Part shown: positions 34,403 to 47,200 of the stretch, one piece after another
Layout of the letters: each line of letters begins with the position of its first letter
Position numbering within the stretch: position 1 is the first letter of the stretch
Origin: Harmonia axyridis
Lineage: Eukaryota > Arthropoda > Insecta > Coleoptera > Coccinellidae
Length of the DNA stretch: 64,000 nucleotides
Direction: 5' to 3'
Assembly: GCF_914767665.1 (NCBI RefSeq)
Contig: NC_059507.1
Location: 5,952,001-6,016,000, forward strand
Made by a program: the position numbers and the translations under genes
Notes under the pieces: model-generated
What the model was told of the DNA's origin: nothing
Databases searched by the model: none
What the model saw: only the letters and a program-made list of their open reading frames with translations

Positions 34403-35984
34403 CACTACTCAACAATTGATAGGGATCACTTACTTGTTCTAAATTTATTTCTGAAATATTCGCTCCAATATTATAAATTTAGTCAGATATCAGAGTATTT
34501 TCAGTTGATAATATGGTTCACTTGAGAAAAGAATGAAAAAATGGAAAGTTGAAGAGAAAAAAAGACTTTATTAGGAATACTCAAAATTCTGTGTTTGAAT
34601 AACATAAAAATTTTATGATGAAACCACAGGAAGGCTGAAGTTTCGGTTAAGCTAGTACCTAGTTGGTCCCCCACGAGCTCGTCTCAAGCATTCTACCCTA
34701 CGAGGCATACTTTCGATCAAACGATTTATAAAATTTTGGGGCAAATTCGTCCAAATATCCCGTAAAGCGTTAGAAAGGTCCTCCAGGTTATTGATCGGTT
34801 GTTCTAAGGTTGACAATTGTCTAGACATCTCAGACCAGACATGTTCGATGCAATTCATGTCTGGAGAGCGAGCTGGCCAGTCCATCCTATCAATAGCATG
34901 AGTTTCTAGCGCTTCATTAACCAGACGACTACGGTGTGGACGGGCATTATCGTCAATTAAAATGAAATTCTCGCCCACGGCAGCCGCAAACGGAACAATT
35001 ATGGGTTCAATAATCATATCGTGATATCTCTGGCTGGTCATGGTGGTGTTCTGCAGAACAACCAACTCTGTGCGTTGGTTCAAACAATGCCTCCCCATAC
35101 ACATATAGAACCTCCGACAAAAGCTGTTGTGGGTACCATAAACTATTCTGCATACCTTCGACCTCTTTCCCTCCAAGCAAGAATACGTCCATCGGAGTTG
35201 ACCAAACGAAATCTAGACTCATCCGTAAATAAACATCGGCTCCAATCTTCAAGTGTCCAATTGCGGTGCTCCTCAGCCCATTGCCGTCGATGAACCCGGT
35301 GTTCCCTATTCAAACGGGGATGTTGTACCCTCCTACGTGCTCTCAAACCATGAACATGTAGTCGTCGTCTTACAGACTGGTTCGAAATTAGAACTCCTGT
35401 TGCAACTCTCAGTGATCTATTGAGCCGCGACGCCGGGTAAGTGGGATTTCTCCTAGCATTGAGGATCAAAAGACGATCTTGGGCAGCTGTTGTACTGCGC
35501 TGCCGACCTCTCCCATGAACATAAGCTGCTGAGTCGTTTTGGATGAACCTATTCCAAGCCCGACTAACGACACTTTGCGAAACATTCAACCGCCGGGACA
35601 CTTCTCGCTGGGACAAACCTTCCTGTATCCACCGTATGATTTGGTCCAGTTGCACAGGAGCCAAACGTCTTCTCGGCATGACTGATAAGCTGATATTGTT
35701 CTCATTTCTTCAATTATTGTCACCTTATGTGTTTGAACGAGAGAAAAAAACAGATTTAATAACAAATACCACATTGCTTTTCACTCCACCTGTAACAGCC
35801 TACAGATAATAATCGATTTTGTGAACAAGAGCCGATGAAGTGAGGAAGACTTTGATATAATCAACTCAAAACATCTTACTTTTTCCTTAGAGGACATATA
35901 ATGTACAGATATTCACGAGATAACTTGAAAATAATACAAATGAAGAGAAGTTCATAAGTGATCCCTAGCAATTGTTGATCAGTG
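34403..35984 (-). mobile_element. Tc1-like element with intact ends
   Basis: The 1582-base element is bounded by CACTACTCAACAATTGATAG and the inverse of CACTGATCAACAATTGCTAG, each flanked by TA as expected for a Tc1/mariner target duplication. The minus strand carries a frame-broken DD34E transposase. The near-full length and intact termini suggest fairly recent activity. Confidence 0.88.
34652..35679 (-). pseudogene. Tc1-like transposase, frameshifted
   Basis: The first part (35679-35143) has the paired HTH DNA-binding region (LDQIIRWIQEGLSQREVSRR, VSQSVVSRAWNRF) and the first catalytic motif LFTDESRFRLV. The second part (from 35176 down to 34652) supplies ENFILIDDNARPHRS and RSPDMNCIEHVW, giving the DD34E spacing. 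Between them the reading frame changes and a stop intervenes around 35.07-35.15 kb. In an intact copy this enzyme would cut the element ends and insert it at TA. This copy cannot make a full product. Confidence 0.86.
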
Positions 35985-37269
35985 TATTTTTCGAGCAGAA
36001 AGAAATGATATGTCTAATATTTGCAGTTATTTTTTTCGTGGAATGAGCGAACCATCTCCTGAAATTCACAGTCCTTTCACGTTCACCTTAGGGATATATT
36101 ATTCGAACAAGAAATATCAATATTGCAATTAACGTGTCATTGGAAGAGAACAGTAAACACTTTTAAAGTTATTTTCGGCATACCTACGTTGTTGACAAAA
36201 CACTTTTGTACAAGTTCAACGAATTTTCAACGGATCAAAGTTAATGATTGTTATCGAATTTCGTTTCTCTGCCCGATTCAGGAGTTTTCTCCAGTAAATT
36301 AACGATAAGTCTCTTCGATTCTTTCTCCTCTTAACAGTCATACTCAATTCATCTCGTGCGTCCTTCAGGGTTTTCCCTGCGACAAAAAACATCGACTTGT
36401 TAAAAACTTAAGTAAACGAACACCAGTGATATACACAGTTCTCGCATAATTCAGATGTAAGAACGTTCAATCTGTCGCTGTATGGAAATTAAAATTAAAA
36501 ACTTTAACCCGTGAGTAAAGTTTTCAAATTACAGTCTCACAGTTTTATCTTAAAACCGTGCATGTTTTTTCGACAATAATTCTCAGCAAACCCAAGAGTT
36601 CGCCAGAAGTTTTGATAAAAGGAAGATTAGGATATCAAAAAGCAGGGGGGGACAGAATATAATGAGCCATTGTTTAATGGATACTCTCAGGGAGGAAAAC
36701 AGGTAGGTTCAGATTACTATCAAGAGACTTCAAGTGTTGAATATAAAATTTTATTTTCTGAGGAGATTGCTTTCTTCTCTATACGTGACGGAAGTAGGAT
36801 ATTTTGGATTTTTGGGCATAATTATATGAGAATTTGTTCATGGGTGTACCTCACTTCTTGAGCGCTCGTTCCCTGAACAGTTCAAAGTTCATTCAAATCC
36901 AAATAATTCAATTCATTTAGGAATGCAATGCTTGTGTCGAGTTCATCATACCCTTCAGTTGGTGTATAGAGGCTGTTCCTATATTGTTCTATAAGTTCTA
37001 TAAACATGGGCCCGCGAATACTTTGTTTAAGAGATATAGGGTGTCAAAGTTTGAGTTTTTTTTTCATAGCACCTTCCCTTCATAAGATTTTTAACTTATA
37101 TTTGATATACATATTGCAATTCAAAGTTTTCATAATGAGATATGAAAATCTACATGGTGATATATTTTCTGGAACAGTGCCCGCTTCATTCCTCCAGAAC
37201 TTTTTTTTGGTGAACCGCTGCTAGTTAAGAGAAATATCAAAAAAAATTTTGGTCCAGTACTAAACTTTT

Positions 37270-38000
37270 TGGTGGTGACAAAAAATGTTGAACTATTTTC
37301 TTTTAACCAAAAAATTGAATTTATATCCAAAAATCATTATATCTACTAAATTATTCGTCACAGACCCCTCAAATAAAAACGTTTTTTAAACATCGGGTTC
37401 TGATCTGAAACATAGTGAGGTTTCAAGGGCATAGCTAACGTTCAGGAGAAGTTGCAGCCTCGGTTATTTCATCAATTTTTTTTTTCGAAAATTTCAGATA
37501 TTTACCTATAATTTCTGGAATAATGTACTAATCTCCAAACTGTTAGCATTTTTGTGATCTACATAGTCGAATCAATCAATAAAATGGTACAAAAGTCCCA
37601 TGAAGAAACTTTTAATTTTTTTTCAATTTTCTAAGGGTTGTATGGAAAATTTTACGAAAATTTTTCGACAAAAAAGTTTTCAGGTGAGATCGAAATTCGG
37701 CTAATCAGGGATCGTCAATTCTGGCACCGCTCACCGATTTTGCGTAGACCTCACAGTTTCGAGGAAATTTGAAATCGAAATTTGGGACAAAATTGAATTT
37801 CTATCCAAAAATCGTTATATCTCCTAAATTATTCGTCACAGACCCCTCAAATAAAACGTTTTTTGAACATCGGGTTCTGATCTGGAACATAGTGAGGTTT
37901 CAAGGGCGCAGCTTACGTCTAGGAGAAGTTGCAGCATCGGGTATTTCATCCACTTTTTTTCGAAAATTTCAGATTCTTACTTATAATTTCTCTACCTTAT
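37270..38000. repeat. Tandem duplication of repeat family R2, period about 480
   Basis: Two units (about 37310-37500 and 37795-37985) agree almost base for base over GTCACAGACCCCTCAAATAA, ACATCGGGTTCTGATCTG and AGTGAGGTTTCAAGGGC. The spacer between them carries another R2-like segment with the CACCGCTCACCGATT motif also seen at 33.76 kb. Confidence 0.75.
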
Positions 38001-38270
38001 CATCATCAGCATAAGTGAAATAGTCTTCGGTTTGGGATTGTGTTTTTTTTCCTAAAGTCGTCTCTTCTTGCAGTCTGTCAGTCGAACTCTTAATTTGCTA
38101 TGAAGTACAAATGTATCTTCTTGGCCATTTGTAGACATCGACTGTTTCCCAGAAATTCCAGATATTAGCCTGGGTTTTCTAAATACGGTACCATACTTGT
38201 CATTAATGAACGGCACTCTTTCATTCTAGAAAATAAAGCTTCAACCATTTCTTTACTAGTCGAGTTATAA

Positions 38271-38872
38271 TGACTTTTCTCTATTTCAGTATCGTAATGA
38301 GTTCATTACAGTTCTAAAAGCAGTGCTGTAATGAACTCATTACAGCATCGTTTTCAGTTATATTTTTCGTTTTGTGGTTGTCTCTACTGCCTTTCCATCC
38401 TATCAAATTTCAACAAACGTCAATAATTGTATATAATTGTTAACATAATGTATATTTTGGATATCGTGAAATGATTTGCAGCATTATTCGCAATTTCTCT
38501 TGATTCTGGTGGTGTTAAATCGATTTCGTCAGACATAATTCATGAATTTAATGCGTAATTTAAAATTATTTAAAAATTCGAAACGTACGATTCAAATTCA
38601 AATTCCGTAATCTGTCAATTTTCGTAACAGTCACACCAACTGTCAGGATACAATACAAAAGTCACTAGGATATAAAATATGAATTTTTCATTGAATTTCG
38701 ACAATATTTCACAAAGCTTGACTGAAATAGAGAAAATATCGTCTAATACTCGTTGCAGAAGGCAATTCCAACACTCTTGCGTTCGAAAACTCGCTCCTTC
38801 GTCGCTCGTTTTCGAATTTCGCATTCGTGTTGGAATAGGAGCCCATTCTGCAACTTGTTTTAGAATATACTA
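38271..38872. repeat. Dispersed 0.6 kb repeat with internal palindrome (copy 2)
   Basis: Same element as at 14562-15150, with the same GTAATGAGTTCATTAC inverted pair (38296-38343) and the same AGAATATACT end. Most differences are single bases or small indels. Confidence 0.8.
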
Positions 38873-39590
38873 TTCAAAATGCTGATCATGAATCGTAGTG
38901 TAGTTTTAGCAGTAACTAGTGTTGCATCTTCGTCCGTAACTTATGATTGATTTATTGCTTTCTGGGATGTTTCAAATGACGTTTGCGCTTTTATTTTCTA
39001 ACATGCAATTTTAATATTGAATCCCGCAATTTTGATTCAGCAGGTCCTGAAAATAACCGATGATTTATATTTCAGTTGGTGATCTCTCAGACATCCAACT
39101 AGAATAATTCATTCCGTCCTACTTCCAATGAGAAAAACTTCATTCAATTAAGTTTAAATTCCATAATTCTCATTTTTGCCACCCTTCCCAAACTATAAAC
39201 TTCGCTTCAGCGAATTATCCCCATGAACTCCCCAGAAAATTCCCGAATTTATGAAGTTAAACTGGACCTATAAACGTACTCATTTGCGTACGAAATTCCG
39301 CAACAATGGATTCGAAGAATACGATGAAAATTTTACTATGCCGCCGCAGCCCTATTTACTTACTTTCATATTACTTTGGCCCCTCTCTATTCCCAAATTA
39401 TAATTATGGTTATTAGCAGTTCTCGTTTCATCGAAGTTTCAGATTCATTTTGTTGTTTGCCGGTTTGAAGGAATACGGTGTTATCGGGGATGATTTTTTA
39501 TAATATACGTAGGCATCTATAGAGTAGATATCTAATGAGAGGAATAGAGGTAAAATCACATTAGTTAAATAAAAAATAGTTTGATATACA

Positions 39591-40831
39591 TAGGCGTACA
39601 ACTTTGCTTCCGCCGTTTTGTTCCGAAATTCGAGGCTTAATTGTAAAAAACTGGTTATATATTTATTATTCAAAGTATTGAAAGAACTCGTCAACTTCCG
39701 AAGCGATCCACGAATCGATCTAATTTTTTAATTTTTCATAAGACCGGAAGTGCTGGTTAGCCAGATTGTGTGATATTGATCAAAACAAATGAAAGTCCGA
39801 GGGAGCAACGTCTGAAAAATACGGCGAGTGGGGTAGGACTCCCCATTTCAACGATGCCAGGTATGTCTTGACCACTTTAGCAACATATAGTTGAAAATTG
39901 TCATGCTGTAAAATCAATTTATCATGTCTCTCGTTGTATTGCGGCCGTTTGTCTTTCAATGCTCGACTCAAACGCATTAATTGCATCCGATAACGATCGC
40001 CTGTGATTGTTTCAGTCGCTTTTAACAACTCATAATACACTACGCCGTGCTAGTCTCACCAAATTTTGAGTATGACCTTGGAACAGTTGGAACTGTGAAT
40101 ATTCGGTTTGGCCGTCGACGTGGAAGCATGACCGGGATATCCTCAAGATTTGCTGCGCTTGAGATTATTGTAATGAACCCATTTTTCGTCTCAAGTCACA
40201 ATGCGGTGCAGAAATCCGTTTCGTCTTTGCCTTGCAAGCAGCTGTTCACAAGAAAACAAACGCCATTCAATATCTCTTGGCTTCAACTCGTACGGCACCC
40301 AATTTCCTTGTTTCGGAATCATTCCCATGACTTTAAGGCATTTTAAAATGGCTTGTTGGGTCACCCCCAATGATCCTGCCAATTCTTGTTGCGTTTGACA
40401 CGAGTCTTGATCAAGTAATGCTTTCAATTCTGCATCTTCAAAAAACAGTCTCTCTTCCACCGTCATGCTTGTCTTCAAATCACCTTTTTTTGAGCGTTGA
40501 AACCACTCTCGGCACGTTCTTTCACTAATAGCGGCCTCGCCATAGATATTTGAGAGCATTCAATGAGCCTCAGCAGCAGATTTCTTAATATTAAAGCAGA
40601 AAATTAAAACCTGCCGCAAATGACGAGTATTTGGCTTGTAAGCTGATATCTTCAATCAAGAATAACTTCATGATGCAGATACAAATCGACTAATATTTCA
40701 AAGGCGTTATGTTTACAAAAATAAAATATAACAAATATAAAAAGTATGACATCTACGATCTATATATTTTGACTACGACTTGCCGCTTCACCCATCTTTT
40801 ACAAAACGGCGGAAGCAAAGTTGTAGACCTA
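39591..40831 (-). mobile_element. Mariner element with both terminal inverted repeats (copy 2)
   Basis: Same family as at 16156. TAGGCGTACAACTTTGCTTC on the left is the inverse of the right end at 40808-40831. The minus strand has an N-terminal HTH part (40559-40191: ISERTCREWFQRSKKGD, LAGSLGVTQQAI, ending FLHRIVT), a gap in frame, then 40040-39780 (VYYELL-type block, RPQYNERHDKLILQHDN, SDVAPSDFHLF). Frames are broken and the C terminus is decayed. Confidence 0.86.
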
Positions 40832-41267
40832 ATAGTTATTTGAACAAATCCCTTTCCAACATCGCTTTGATTTAAGAGAGTACACGTAGGCGTGTTTGAC
40901 ATGGCTCTTTCTAGATTCTCTGACTTTTGAGTTAGTATTTCTCTTGGAAATGAGAATTGTCATATTTCTATTTTATCAGATTTTCAATATGTCCAGTTCT
41001 GCAATAACACCTTATAGGCACTCGAATTTGGGACATCCTGTATATTCCTACGATGCTACTGAAAAGAATATTTTTCCCCACAAGATCTTAGCTCTTATAG
41101 TTTCGGAATTATGAATTGTTCTACCCATAACGAGATATTTTGTCTTAAAAGTGGAAATGATATATCATAGTGAAAAATTGCGAATTATTCACTTTCAATG
41201 TGAAGGATCTAAGCATATTTAATTAAGTATATAACTCTTCAGTTCACCTACAATTGAAAGACAAACA
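40832..41267. other. Upstream flank of otopetrin B
   Basis: AT-rich, no gene. The likely promoter and 5' leader of otopetrin B should be here. A CATCCTGTATATTCC motif at about 41035 resembles the end of a small mobile element. Confidence 0.4.
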
Positions 41268-44200
41268 ATGAACTTTCTTGCTATGGAACAACATCATCAT
41301 CACCGACTGACTGTAGACAATGAGAGGCAAAGTTCTCTACCAACTTCCAGAAGACCTTCTGCGATACTTGCTGCTCTTAGAAGACCGTCACAAGCATTCA
41401 CACTTTCAGCTGTACATGCCTTAATGAACCAGAGAAGAAATATGCTAGGGTGAGTGAAATATCACTGAAATATCGTTTTGTGATTTTTGCATTGAAAACT
41501 GTTGGTTGGTAGAACTATTCTGTATCACAAATTTGACAGGAGAGTTCCGAGTACTGAACTACCAATATATAATAATAAAATATAACCATGAAATCTGTGC
41601 CAATCTGTGATATTCTCGAACGATTTTGTTCTACAAGATGTGGCTATTATGGAGAACTATTGGCATTGTTTGTATGTATTTTTTTCACCTTCTTTTATTC
41701 CAGACTTTTCAACAATCACGGCAATAGTCAAAACACAGTAGTTGACAATGAGAAAGAAGAAGCAATAATGAACAGACAACAAGGAAAGTGAGTTTATTAT
41801 TTTATTAAAACACTTTTTTGGAATGTTATTATTACTGTTTTAAAGCTTATGATAATCATTACTCCATATTGGTCATGGTTTTAGCGATATATTTCTGATA
41901 AGAATGGGTATACATGTTGTCAGCATTTCGACAAAGGGACGTATTAGTTTTATGAATTTCTGTCGAAGTGAAACAATAGCTGAATGTCATGTTTCTTCAT
42001 CATTATTTTCGTTCGTGTTGAACTTTAGGTACTCACAATTATGAAGTAGGTATATTATCTGATGCTAACCAACCAAAAACACGATAACTCTTGAATGGAT
42101 GATGCTAGAACTTTTCAGGCAGCATTCTAGAGACTGCCAGCTATAAGACTGTAGAATATAAAGGGTGTTTTTTTTAGAGCTATAGAAATTTAAATTGCAA
42201 TAAAACAACGATGGATTATTGGATTGACATGAATTTTATTTATCTGCAAGATAATCTTGTGGCATTACATTTCAAATATGATTTCTGGCATATGACCTCC
42301 ACAGCTGACTCGGATGTAGTCCAATCTGGACGTCCAATTTTCGATTACTTTTTCCAACATTTGTGGCCGTATATCGGCAATAACACGGCGAATGTTGTCT
42401 TCCAAATGGTCAAGGGTTTGTGGCTTATCCGCATAGATCAATGACTTTACATAGCCCCACAGAAAGTAGTCTAGTGGTGTTAAATCACAAGATCTTGGAG
42501 GCCAATTCACAGGTCCAAAACGTGAAATTAGGCGCTCACCAAACTTGTCTTTCAATAAATCGATTGTGGCACGAGCTGTGTGACATGTTGCGCCGTCTTG
42601 TTGGAACCACAGCTCCTGGACATCATGGTTGTTCAATTCAGGAATGAAAAAGTTAGTAATCATGGCTCTATACCGATCACCATTGATTGTAACGTCCTGG
42701 CCATCATCGTTTTTGAAGAAGTACGGACAAATGATTCCACCAGCCCATAAAGCGCACCAAACGTTTTTCTGGATTTAACAGTGTTTCGACATACACTTGA
42801 GGATTATCTTCACTCCAAATGCGGCAATTTTGTTTCTTGACGTAGCCATTCAACCAGAAGTGCGCTTCATCGCTAAACAAAATAAAATGGACGTAGTGCG
42901 CGATACGTATTCCGCACAGAACCATCATTTTCGAAATAAAATTGCACTACTTGCAAGCGTTGTTCAGGCGTGAGTCTATTCATGATGAATTGCCAAACCA
43001 AACTGAGAATAAATCACTTGACAGCTGTTAAATCGGTCACCATCTTGAACAGTAATGCCAACTTAAAGTTATATACCACGAAAAAAAACACCCGTTACTA
43101 ATTTTATGGGCTGAAAAGCAGCACAGAAGACCGATTATCTCTCGGAACACAAGTTGTTTGTATATTTTCATGATTCATCAATGAAATAAAAATAGGAATG
43201 GAAATACAACTTTTGGAACACATTTTAGGGAGTTATTTGAAATAGTTCTTAACATTGTTTGAGATATTTTTTGAGTTTCTCCAAATATTCCTCAATATCA
43301 CAATTTTCAGTTTTTCTGTTCCTGAATTTTTCATATTTTCCTTGAGTTTTGATGGCCTTGACATAATCGAAACTTGTAGAGACGCATGCTATGGTATTTA
43401 TAGCGATCCTATAACAACTCAACATGCTCAAATTTGCAGATACGTCCCTTACGTCAAAATGCCGACGATATTATTCAGTCATCAATCAATTCCATAGATT
43501 TATGAATGCAGGAATATGAAACGAACGGAAAATAAGATCGACTTTCGGGCTTATAGCAACGGGATATTATTCACTATATCTACACCTTGGCTTCCATTTG
43601 GAATAACTTTTCTTTCAAACTAGCGATGCCCTGACAACCATCCTATCAGCTTTCTACGCTAAGCTGCTCGTCGTATTGGGAATGGCTTTTCCAATTACCG
43701 AAATTTTATCGAAAGAAGTGACAACCTCGTTTTATCAAGGGTTTTATCTCTATCTATATCTGGGAAGTATAAGTTTTCTGATCGTTATCTACACCACGGT
43801 GGCGAAGGAGAAAGCTGTCAATTCTCTTCTTAGTTCGTATCGTAAGTATTATACGCTTTTTGATATTTAAATTTTGTTTTTATGTTCTACTGATCCTACC
43901 TACCAGATCCGTAGCAAGATGCATAGGATATTAATAATAGCTTTTTTTTTCAAAACACATTAGTCCAAAACCAGATACATCGAAATGAAATGTGACAGTG
44001 TGAACAACAAAAAAATCTATTCAATCATTTTATACAATGTGTCCGTAAAGTATGGAACAAATTCATTTTTAGCTAAACAGACCATTTTGAGAAATAATCC
44101 TGAAACACGTCGATTTTTTATTTTAATTTACCGTATTTCAAAATAATAATCCAATATACAGAGTGAATTACTTTATGTTAGTTATTTTTTTAAATGCAAT

Positions 44201-47200
44201 ACCCCGATTTTGTCTCAATTTTCCGATTACTCTAGCTAAGCTGATTCCAAAAATGTATCACATGTTGATTCCAATTGGTACAGGGTGGACAATATTCAAA
44301 TGTGTGCTCATAAAGTAACGCGTAAAATTCTTTATTAGTTAAATCAACAATATTATCAAAAATACTCATTGTCTAGCGGCAATTGGTTTGAATGTAGTTT
44401 GTTACATTTTAAGATTAATAAAAATGAGCTGTTTCCAAACATATTTCGTACTTGTGGTCTAGCAGACAGAATATGAAAAAAATTTCTTATCAATTTAAAA
44501 AAACATTGCCGTCTAGTTTTTTGTGAAATGTCATTATTTGTTTAGTAATTTATTGGTGTTCAATGACAGTTTAGTACTACAATATTTTTGGTATTTGTGA
44601 ATGTTTTAATTATTGCTTAGATTTAATTTATTATTTTTGTCCACCCTGTACCAATTGGAATCAACATGTGATACATTTTTGGAATCAGCTCAGTTAGAGT
44701 AATCGGAAAATTGGGACAAAATGGGGGTGTTCCATTAAAAAAAAAATGACGGTGACGTCATTATTCGAAAGTAATTCACCCTGTTTATTAGATTATTATT
44801 TTAAAATACGGGAAATTAAATTAAAAAATCGACGTGTTTCAGGATTATTTCTTAAAATGGTCTGTTTAGCTAAAAATGAATTTGTTCCATACTTTACGGA
44901 CAGAGTATATAGTCTTCAAGACTATACATGAGGTTCTAAATTAACAAGATATTTATTTAGTTCCATTATCATGGAATACAGTTATATCTTTTGGCAAATA
45001 GTGTAAATTTTCAGGAATCTGTACACAGCTTTTTTCTGGCTTGTTGAATTTATTTAGGGTTTACAAAGTTTCATAATAGTCTTTCTCTAATTCTGTGGTT
45101 ATTCCGTTCATTCTTCCACATCTTGTAGAACAAAATCGTGCGAGAATATATCAGAAACGCACAGTTTTCATGGTTATATTTTATTATTCTGTGTTGGTAC
45201 TCCGAACTTTCCGCCACGGCTTTATCTGTCAATTCATCAATTTGCCTTAAAGAAATCAGTTCTGCCAACCAACATTTTTCAATGCAAAAATCACTAAATT
45301 ATATTTATGGGAATATTTCATTAATTTCAATGAAAATGCAATGAATTAGAGAAAATAATGTATAATACTCGTACAGAAGGCTCATTCTACCACTCGTTCA
45401 TTCCAAAACTCGCCACTTCGTGGCTCGTTTTTGAATTTTGAACTCGTGGAAGAATATCAATGCCTTCTGCACTTGTATTATAAATAACTATTCTGGTTTT
45501 CATATTCACGTTATGGTTGTACATTTTTTAACAAGTGTCACATTCTTGAATGTTCCTACACACATCGTCAAAAGTCCTGCCCCCTCCTATAAACTCTCAA
45601 CTCGTTGAATGTAACATGACAATTGTTTGTGTGTAGAATCTTCACTATCCTATCACTCAAATGAAAACAATGAAGGAATATATTCATCTCATTTCCAGAA
45701 CATGAATTGTTGATTTCTTGAGAAATCTGGTGGGTTCAATTTTTTGACGATGTGTGTATTTCGTCAGGCCTTGAATTCATTTAGGATTGGCATATGCCAT
45801 AAAACAGAGATGTACCATGACGAAATCAACAATGAAACAATCAGATATATCATCGTTATTATTATCCTAAAACGAAAAAAGAAATTACGAGTGCTTCTGT
45901 TGGCCGCATTCAAGGTTCTGAAAGAATTACAAATGAACAATCAACAATTCGCTGACCGATTATCACCATTTCAGAAAACAGCGCAAATGTGGACAACTTT
46001 CCCGTGAGAAAAAATTCAAATCATTCTAAGAGATACGGCAGTTTCTATCTACGTTTAGGAGCAATTGGTAGGTATTTTGCTTTTATCGACATTGAATAAT
46101 TATAATGAACTCCTGTTTCCAATTATTGTCATGCACTATACAGGGTGTTTCCTAAACATGCGGCAAAAATTCAGGGGGTTGTTCCTTGGACTATTCTAAG
46201 AATATTTTGTCCTTTGATGATTTTTGAAAAACCTATTTGTTTCGAAGATAAAGGGGAAACAAAATTTCAGATAATAACATTTTATTATGAAAAATTACAT
46301 GAAAATTCAACTCAACCTACAAAAACTGTTGAAAATGACCACCTCTAGCCAGCATACAAGCATCCAATCTTCTCCTCATTGACTGCCGAACCCTTTCAAA
46401 AACACCAGGATCATTTCTTATTAAGTTACACCCAGCAATGATCCGATTTCGCATTTTCGTATGCCTTTACCATCTGCACTTATCAATTTTTAGTCAAAAA
46501 ACTGGCCGTTTTTAGTAATTGGAATGTTGTTAAACAAATTTAAAAATAAATTGTACCTACTTAGTAAACACAGTGCGGTACGCATTTTTATTTAAACTAT
46601 TATTAATTTTAAAAATATGAAAAATGTTGTTCGCCCTGTATCTTCGAAACAAAGAGGTTTTTCAAAAATCATCCAAGGACAAAACATGCTTAAAATAGTC
46701 CAAGGAACAACCCCCTGAATTTTTGCCGCATGTTTAGGAAACACCCTGTATATCTATTCGCTTTACGGTATTGTCATTTTTGGTGAATTAAACATTAGGA
46801 TAATGTAAAGGGATATCCATTTTTTTGCTCCCAAAATTAACGTAAATAAAACACACTTTCAATTAGAATATCGATGGAATTTTTATTTCAATATAAAGCT
46901 TAGACCTTGCCGGCAATATCTCACCAATACATTGACGGATGTTGGTTTTCAGATTGTCAACAAACTTATGATTATCGACATGAATGTTAAGGTTCAAATT
47001 TCTCAATAAACTCATAACTTCAAACAAAAATCAGTTTTCTATTTATAGTCAATCAAATATGCGAATTTCAAATTGACACACCCATATTATGAAGTATATT
47101 CCTGGGACCTCCATAATTCGTATTCTACTAGCAGATGTTCATAAAATTTGGTATGGTCAATGGAGCCATTTAACATATATATTGCTGACAACATTTAATC

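Larger units (their letters stand above)
35985..39590. other. Intergenic region between the otopetrins (right part)
   Basis: No gene is supported. Small open frames are not conserved in any recognisable way. It contains tandem R2 units (37.3-38.0 kb) and a copy of the palindrome-bearing repeat (38271-38872). Confidence 0.5.

Noticed and set aside
45071..45268. Minus-strand frame with KMWKNERNN, considered as an inverted otopetrin fragment
   Set aside because: Similarity to the otopetrin EMWKK segment is only a few residues; the DNA is explained by dispersed repeat R3.
45744..46007. 87-codon plus-strand frame upstream of otopetrin B exon 4, considered as a HARBI1-type N terminus
   Set aside because: The KRKKKLR stretch is suggestive, but nothing else matches and its end overlaps exon 4 in another frame.
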